DNA of 24,081 bases from a virus, in IMG/VR virus record IMGVR_UViG_3300037137_001296, positions 1 through 24,081 of that record; one strand, written 5' to 3'. Under the pieces are notes generated by a model. That model worked only from the letters and a program-made list of their open reading frames with translations, ran no database searches and was not told the origin of the DNA. Both the position numbers and the translations under genes were made by a program. The first letter of the stretch is position 1. The number at the start of each line of letters is the position of its first letter. Below are positions 19,839-24,081 of the stretch, in pieces.

Positions 19839-20278
19839 GTACTATTCGCGATGAGACACGCGCCGCCCGCACCGATCTGTACAATACAGCCATGAAGTCT
19901 GGCATCACTATGGACGTGGAGCGAAGTAAAACAGGGTCGGACCAACAGGTCCTCATGTACGAGGCTGGGAAATTATTGAACTCCGCAACTCCGCGTATTG
20001 ACCGGGAGCAACTCGTAGTAGAAAGTCCTCCGCTCGTGGGTACGTTTGATGGTGGCAACACGGCCTTTACACTAGGTCAAGTGGTCAAGGGGTTGAACAT
20101 TGGTGTCTCCTGGGGTTCGACGGCGGAGAACACAACATGGCCTCTGACACGTACCAATGCTAACCCCCCAGGAAATCACAGTTTTTTCTTCGATCCGGCT
20201 TCACCCACACAGATCGTCGTCGGCAATCCGCCGCTCGACACTGATAGACTTATCGTCACCTATCTGGTAGAAAGGTAA
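19835..20278 (+). CDS. Hypothetical virion protein, 147 aa
   Basis: ATG at 19835 in an ATGA overlap, with GAGG about 10 nt upstream. The N-terminal 50 residues are helical and charged (STIRDETRAARTDLYNTAMK). The C-terminal part is beta-like and ends with PTQIVVGNPPLDTDRLIVTYLVE, the kind of strand pair seen at the end of small phage structural domains. Unrecognised; position among tail genes is the main clue. Confidence 0.6.
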   Translation: MSTIRDETRAARTDLYNTAMKSGITMDVERSKTGSDQQVLMYEAGKLLNSATPRIDREQLVVESPPLVGTFDGGNTAFTLGQVVKGLNIGVSWGSTAENTTWPLTRTNANPPGNHSFFFDPASPTQIVVGNPPLDTDRLIVTYLVER

Positions 20279-20282
20279 CATC

Positions 20283-21251
20283 ATGCCAATTTCGGGAACT
20301 GTCGTTGGGTCTACGGGGAGCGTGGGCGGCATCAATCAGGTCGGGACGAACTTCAACAAGTTGGTGAGCGGGAAGCCGAACGCACCCATCAAACCACCGG
20401 TCGTGTCTATGCCGAATCGTGGTGACTATGGCGTTCCGGGCGTCGCTCCCACTGTTGGTGACCCGAACCGGAAGAACTATGGCGAGCCTTCTAACGCGGG
20501 GATTCCGCAGGCTGCGGCTGCCGCGAGACGCGCACTCGCGGACGTTAACAACCCTACGGGAAGTGAGTACTTCAAGAGTCTGATGGGCGCAGCAAGCCAA
20601 ACCCAAGCAGCGGGGGAGGCTTCGACAACCTTCGCGGCGAAGGAAGCAGGGCAACGTTCCGGGTATGCGAATGCTGACGCGGGGCGCGAAGCCCATCAAG
20701 CACGTCTGAGTAACCTCGCCATTGCCGAAACAGGTGCAGGAAAAGATGCCGCAGAACTCGCGGAGAAAACCTACGGAACGGCTGAGAATGCCTTCGTAGG
20801 GCTCCAGACCTCGTACAACCAGGCGAAACAGGCGGGTGATACCGCCTACGCGCAGGACCTCACCCAGACCCATCTGGCGAATGCCCAGAACTTCTTGCAG
20901 AACGCGGGCCTCAATATGAACCAGCAAGTGTCATTCGCCCATGATCTGAATGAGGCGAAGGGCCTTCAGGCGAAGCTCGATCAGGACTTCAACAACTCCT
21001 TGATCGACAACAACCGCTACATCGAGCAGAGCCAGCAGATTGCTGCCCAGTTGGCGATGCAGCAAGCGGCGCTCAAGCAGCATGCCTATGAGTTCGACGT
21101 TGGCCAAAAGACGCACAAGGAAGATCAGGCGTTTGCGGCTCGTGAGCATGACAAGGACTTGTTGGCAAATACCAACACTGCGATCCCGTTGCGTGAGGAA
21201 CTTCGTCCAAATGGGCCAAAGAATAGGTCCCCTGGTTTTGGCACCGCGTAA
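20283..21251 (+). CDS. Ala/Gln-rich helical virion or ejection protein candidate, 322 aa
   Basis: ATG 20283 with AAAGG upstream, 4 nt after the previous stop. Residues 1-85 are Gly/Pro-rich and probably flexible. From about residue 75 on, the protein is one long run of Ala, Gln, Asn and charged residues with helix-forming periodicity ([48 protein letters not shown]). No Cys and few aromatic residues. Internal or ejection proteins of podophages often look like this, as do tail-fibre shafts. No family is recognised. Confidence 0.6.
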   Translation: MPISGTVVGSTGSVGGINQVGTNFNKLVSGKPNAPIKPPVVSMPNRGDYGVPGVAPTVGDPNRKNYGEPSNAGIPQAAAAARRALADVNNPTGSEYFKSLMGAASQTQAAGEASTTFAAKEAGQRSGYANADAGREAHQARLSNLAIAETGAGKDAAELAEKTYGTAENAFVGLQTSYNQAKQAGDTAYAQDLTQTHLANAQNFLQNAGLNMNQQVSFAHDLNEAKGLQAKLDQDFNNSLIDNNRYIEQSQQIAAQLAMQQAALKQHAYEFDVGQKTHKEDQAFAAREHDKDLLANTNTAIPLREELRPNGPKNRSPGFGTA

Positions 21252-21259
21252 CGTGGTTC

Positions 21260-23716
21260 ATGCGGCGACTATGGCCCTTTTTCGGACTTTTAGCCTTCCT
21301 TCTCGGGCTTACTAGTCCTGCATTTGGTACGGTTGATGGTGGACCGCTTTTTTCGGGGCAAGCATCGACTAGCCAAACTGTCACCTTCTATGCGGGTGAT
21401 CGGAATGTCAGTGCCACACAGACCCTAGAGTCCGTGTGGTGGGTCACGACCGAGGCGTATACTACCGCAAAGGGTCGCGTCACAGTCAGCGTCGCCCCTG
21501 GTGCCGCCGCATCTGGCAAAGCTTGGGATGTTGAACTGCTTTACAATGAAGCTGCGACCGCAGGTTCTGCTAGTTGTACCTCTGACCTCACTCCCTATGT
21601 CTCCTCGGGTGTGGTCTGTAGTATCACCGAAACGGCAAAGAACTGCTCGTTCACCGTCGATCTTACGACGAAGAATGGTGGAACTGGTATTGCCGCAGGG
21701 TCTTGCTTTCAGTACAAATTCACCGCTGTAAGTACCCCGACTGGTACAGGTGCAACGACTTTCGGGGTAACGACTGAAACAGCGGCGGGTGATGGATACG
21801 ACCAAACCGCAGGAACATCCACACTCAATACAGCAGCAACCGCCTATTGTGGGCCTACGTGTAGTACAACATCTAGTAGCAATGCGACATTCTGGGTCAC
21901 GCCCAAGGCCATCGAAGCCACCAACATTTACTTCGATGTGGACACGGCTCCTGGCGGTGGGCAAAGTTGGACGGTCGATATCCAGTACACTGCAACGGCG
22001 CCCACCAGTACTCAACAGTGTAGCGACGCGACACTGACAACGATCGAGGATGTCTGCACGATCTCGGGTACCAATCGGTCATGCGCCGCCCTGACGATGG
22101 ACACGACCATCGCCGTGCCCATTGGCGGGTGTTATCGTTTCCGGTTGCAGGAGACGAGTGCGAGCGCCGGGACGACGGGCGAGCACTTCGGCATGGGCGT
22201 TACGTCCGATACGTCGGCCACGTTCGAGTCTATGGCCGCAGCGTTCCGCGACCAGGATAGCGCCAACGCAGCAGAAGGACAGAATCTCAGTCGGCAGAGT
22301 TCGAGTGGTATTGCGAACAATACCTACATCGTCATCCCCTATGATCTAAGTACGTGCTCGATTATAGCGATGGTCAATACCGCACCTAGTGCTGGAACAT
22401 GGACTATCTCTGCGGAGTGGTCCCAAAATAGTATGGGAACCACTGATAATTGTAACACCATCGGTGGTACCGCTCCAACGACTTCCTGTTGTTCCTTCAC
22501 AAGTACAGACAAGAACTGTAATTGCCAAGACATCTCTGTTAGTGGCGCCAATGCTGGGAAGTGCATGCGCATTAAGTTTCAAGAGACGGGTGGGACTACT
22601 GATCCTGGGCAGCAAGAGTGGGCGATGACATGTCTAAAGGTGGGCGTGACCGCGACGCCGACACCCACCACAACACCCACCGCGACTAAGACTGCGACCC
22701 CTACACCTACCCCAACACCGACGTTGACGGGACCAACAGCGACACCCACGCCTACACCCACGCGCACGCCTGAACCCTGTGCTGCCATTGTTGGCTTTGC
22801 CTTTTGTGCCGCATACGGTACCTGTGCCGTGGGGTGTTCGTGCGAAATTTCTGGGGGTGCCACAGACTGTGCATGTATATGCCCAACCCCAACGCCGACT
22901 CCTACTGCAACAGTAACAGGAGCTACCCCCACCCTTACGCTAACACCTACGCCGACGCCTACAGCAACACCTGGTGTTGCCTCATGTTGTAGTGGTGGTA
23001 CTGATGCTGGGCGTATCTGTGCGCAAAGTACTGTTTGTTTTGGCGGGTTCTGTTACATTGACAATACCTGCGGCGACTCAGGTTTCTGTGGCTTTTCTGT
23101 TGGAAGTCAAGGTCGTTACTGTAAGTCATTCCCGGCACCTTACAATGCGGACCTTTGTACGAATAACTATAGTGATACGGTCCCATTCCCTGGAACTCCG
23201 TGTACCAATACTTGCTCACGCCCAGGCTCGATTGGTAGTGTATGCCTGACAACAGAAATTGGGAATACGTGCTTGAATCTACTTGCATGTACACTTGATA
23301 CTGAATGTTTATATACCTGCATTGATGGCACATGTGGCGGGCCTTCAGATTGTGCCACCCCAACACCCACGGCGACACCCATTGCAACACCCACACCCAC
23401 CTTTACGGCACCACCAACTGCGACGCCGCAGCAAACACGTACGCGTACACCTTCGCCTACGCCTACGCGCACCGCAACACCGACCAGAACGGCTACCCCC
23501 ACGCCGACTCCAACAATCACGACAACGCCCACACCTACGCCCACGATTACCTGTCGATTGCCGCGTATCTGCCTCAATGACGATACGTCGTGCCTGTTGA
23601 CGCCTACGCCATCGTCAACACCTACGCTATCACCAACGCCGACATTAACATCTACTCCCACGTTGACGCCTACACCTACATTAACCCCAACGCCTACCGT
23701 GACGAGTACCCCGTGA
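21260..23716 (+). CDS. Secreted multi-domain protein with Thr-Pro linkers, 818 aa
   Basis: A signal peptide ([23 protein letters not shown]) is followed by three similar beta domains in residues about 24-460. Each has a WxVxIxY-type strand pair, paired Cys and a GxCxxxxF/L end (for example [37 protein letters not shown]). Four Thr-Pro-rich tracts follow (about residues 464-505, 541-570, 698-763 and 778-818). Between them lie Cys-rich modules: a [13 protein letters not shown] knot, and a longer one with about 20 Cys (570-695). The TP tracts act as extended, possibly glycosylated stalks. An exported, disulfide-rich product at the end of a virion cluster is unusual. The ATG at 21260 lacks a good ribosome-binding site. 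No specific family is recognised. Confidence 0.75.
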   Translation: MRRLWPFFGLLAFLLGLTSPAFGTVDGGPLFSGQASTSQTVTFYAGDRNVSATQTLESVWWVTTEAYTTAKGRVTVSVAPGAAASGKAWDVELLYNEAATAGSASCTSDLTPYVSSGVVCSITETAKNCSFTVDLTTKNGGTGIAAGSCFQYKFTAVSTPTGTGATTFGVTTETAAGDGYDQTAGTSTLNTAATAYCGPTCSTTSSSNATFWVTPKAIEATNIYFDVDTAPGGGQSWTVDIQYTATAPTSTQQCSDATLTTIEDVCTISGTNRSCAALTMDTTIAVPIGGCYRFRLQETSASAGTTGEHFGMGVTSDTSATFESMAAAFRDQDSANAAEGQNLSRQSSSGIANNTYIVIPYDLSTCSIIAMVNTAPSAGTWTISAEWSQNSMGTTDNCNTIGGTAPTTSCCSFTSTDKNCNCQDISVSGANAGKCMRIKFQETGGTTDPGQQEWAMTCLKVGVTATPTPTTTPTATKTATPTPTPTPTLTGPTATPTPTPTRTPEPCAAIVGFAFCAAYGTCAVGCSCEISGGATDCACICPTPTPTPTATVTGATPTLTLTPTPTPTATPGVASCCSGGTDAGRICAQSTVCFGGFCYIDNTCGDSGFCGFSVGSQGRYCKSFPAPYNADLCTNNYSDTVPFPGTPCTNTCSRPGSIGSVCLTTEIGNTCLNLLACTLDTECLYTCIDGTCGGPSDCATPTPTATPIATPTPTFTAPPTATPQQTRTRTPSPTPTRTATPTRTATPTPTPTITTTPTPTPTITCRLPRICLNDDTSCLLTPTPSSTPTLSPTPTLTSTPTLTPTPTLTPTPTVTSTP
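22650..23713 (+). repeat. Degenerate tandem Thr-Pro-coding repeats
   Basis: Four stretches of short repeats of the type ACNCCNACNCCN (for example ACACCTACGCC, ACGCCGACNCC), around 22650-22773, 22883-22970, 23354-23550 and 23594-23713. They encode alternating Thr and Pro. Such arrays are prone to slippage and assembly collapse, so the true repeat count may differ. Confidence 0.8.
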
Positions 23717-24081
23717 AGTGGCCCGCGCTGATGACCCTCATGTTCCTCGCGGCACCCGCGTATGGCGCACAATCCGTGGCACCCAGCGAGCTATTTGCGC
23801 CGCAGGACACGCCCGAGGTCGAGGATTGTCCTACATACCAGGGGAACGTATTCGAGTGGAAACCGACGTGTGGCGGGGTCAGGGGGTTGGCATGCCACAC
23901 TCATGAGTGTATAACGAAATTATGTTTCGCACCTCCGGTATGTCCAGATATAGGTGGCGCTCCAACCTTCATGCGCGGGATGGACGCCTATGGCAATCCG
24001 TATTGCGGCCCAATCAACGCAACGTACACGCCAACGCCAACAACGACACCAACTCTCGCAGCGACGGCGACGCCTACGATC
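23713..24081 (+). CDS. Second secreted Cys-rich Thr-Pro protein, partial at right edge
   Basis: Starts at GTG 23713, overlapping the stop of the previous gene (GTGA), and stays open for 123 codons to the edge. A signal peptide covers about residues 1-18 ([18 protein letters not shown]), then an acidic segment, and a Cys-rich domain ([49 protein letters not shown]). A Thr-Pro tract begins near residue 106 and continues past the edge. Domain order (signal peptide, Cys module, TP tract) matches the neighbour, so the two probably share a pathway. Nothing here shows whether it has a membrane anchor. Confidence 0.7.
   Translation, partial: MKWPALMTLMFLAAPAYGAQSVAPSELFAPQDTPEVEDCPTYQGNVFEWKPTCGGVRGLACHTHECITKLCFAPPVCPDIGGAPTFMRGMDAYGNPYCGPINATYTPTPTTTPTLAATATPTI

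Noticed and set aside
22650-24081. Short repeats considered as a CRISPR array
   Set aside because: They are in-frame Thr-Pro codon repeats of 6-12 nt without spacers of constant length.

Overview
The window is part of a tailed double-stranded DNA bacteriophage genome, or a prophage/metagenomic contig of one. It carries a complete packaging and head module (small terminase, large terminase, portal, scaffold-like protein, major capsid protein) followed by neck/tail proteins. No tape-measure, sheath or tail-tube gene is visible, which fits a short-tailed (podovirus-like) phage, although tail genes could lie beyond the right edge. The host cannot be named from the sequence. Three proteins have N-terminal signal peptides and Thr-Pro-rich tracts, and two of the three promoter candidates have TAnnnT-type -10 boxes, so a moderately high-GC bacterium is likely.

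Region 1-3016 is transcribed leftward. It is a chain of very small genes, several under 50 codons, joined by ATGA, TAATG or longer overlaps. Recognisable are a gamma-glutamylcyclotransferase-like (AIG2/GGCT fold) protein and a single-pass membrane peptide. Three others are Cys-containing, possibly zinc-binding: a 49-residue basic peptide, a 78-residue protein, and a Cys-rich protein that runs off the left edge. Three of these genes are followed 9-12 nt after the stop codon by a hairpin without a U tract. Region 3017-3838 has no convincing gene; it separates the leftward genes from the rightward ones and holds direct and inverted repeats.

Region 3839-24081 is transcribed rightward and is almost gap-free. 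The order is: small terminase, 46-residue basic peptide, large terminase, a small protein with a second ORF nested in another frame, portal, a run of small proteins (one secreted), beta-rich protein, scaffold-like protein, major capsid protein, a hairpin, beta-rich protein, two tandem hairpins, head-associated proteins, neck adaptor-like protein, small beta-sandwich protein, predicted beta-propeller tail protein, a large Cys/Pro-rich virion protein, a tail-associated protein, two further virion candidates, and finally two secreted Cys-rich, Thr-Pro-tract proteins (the last cut by the right edge).

Three promoter-like sequences, at 3803, 8837 and 14625, have -35 and -10 boxes 17 nt apart and end 7-8 nt before an ATG, predicting leaderless mRNAs. 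The first two also share a motif around the -10 box. The least ordinary items are these leaderless promoters, the nested ORF at 6449-6634, the secreted TP-tract proteins inside a virion gene cluster, and the hairpin-punctuated leftward micro-gene array.
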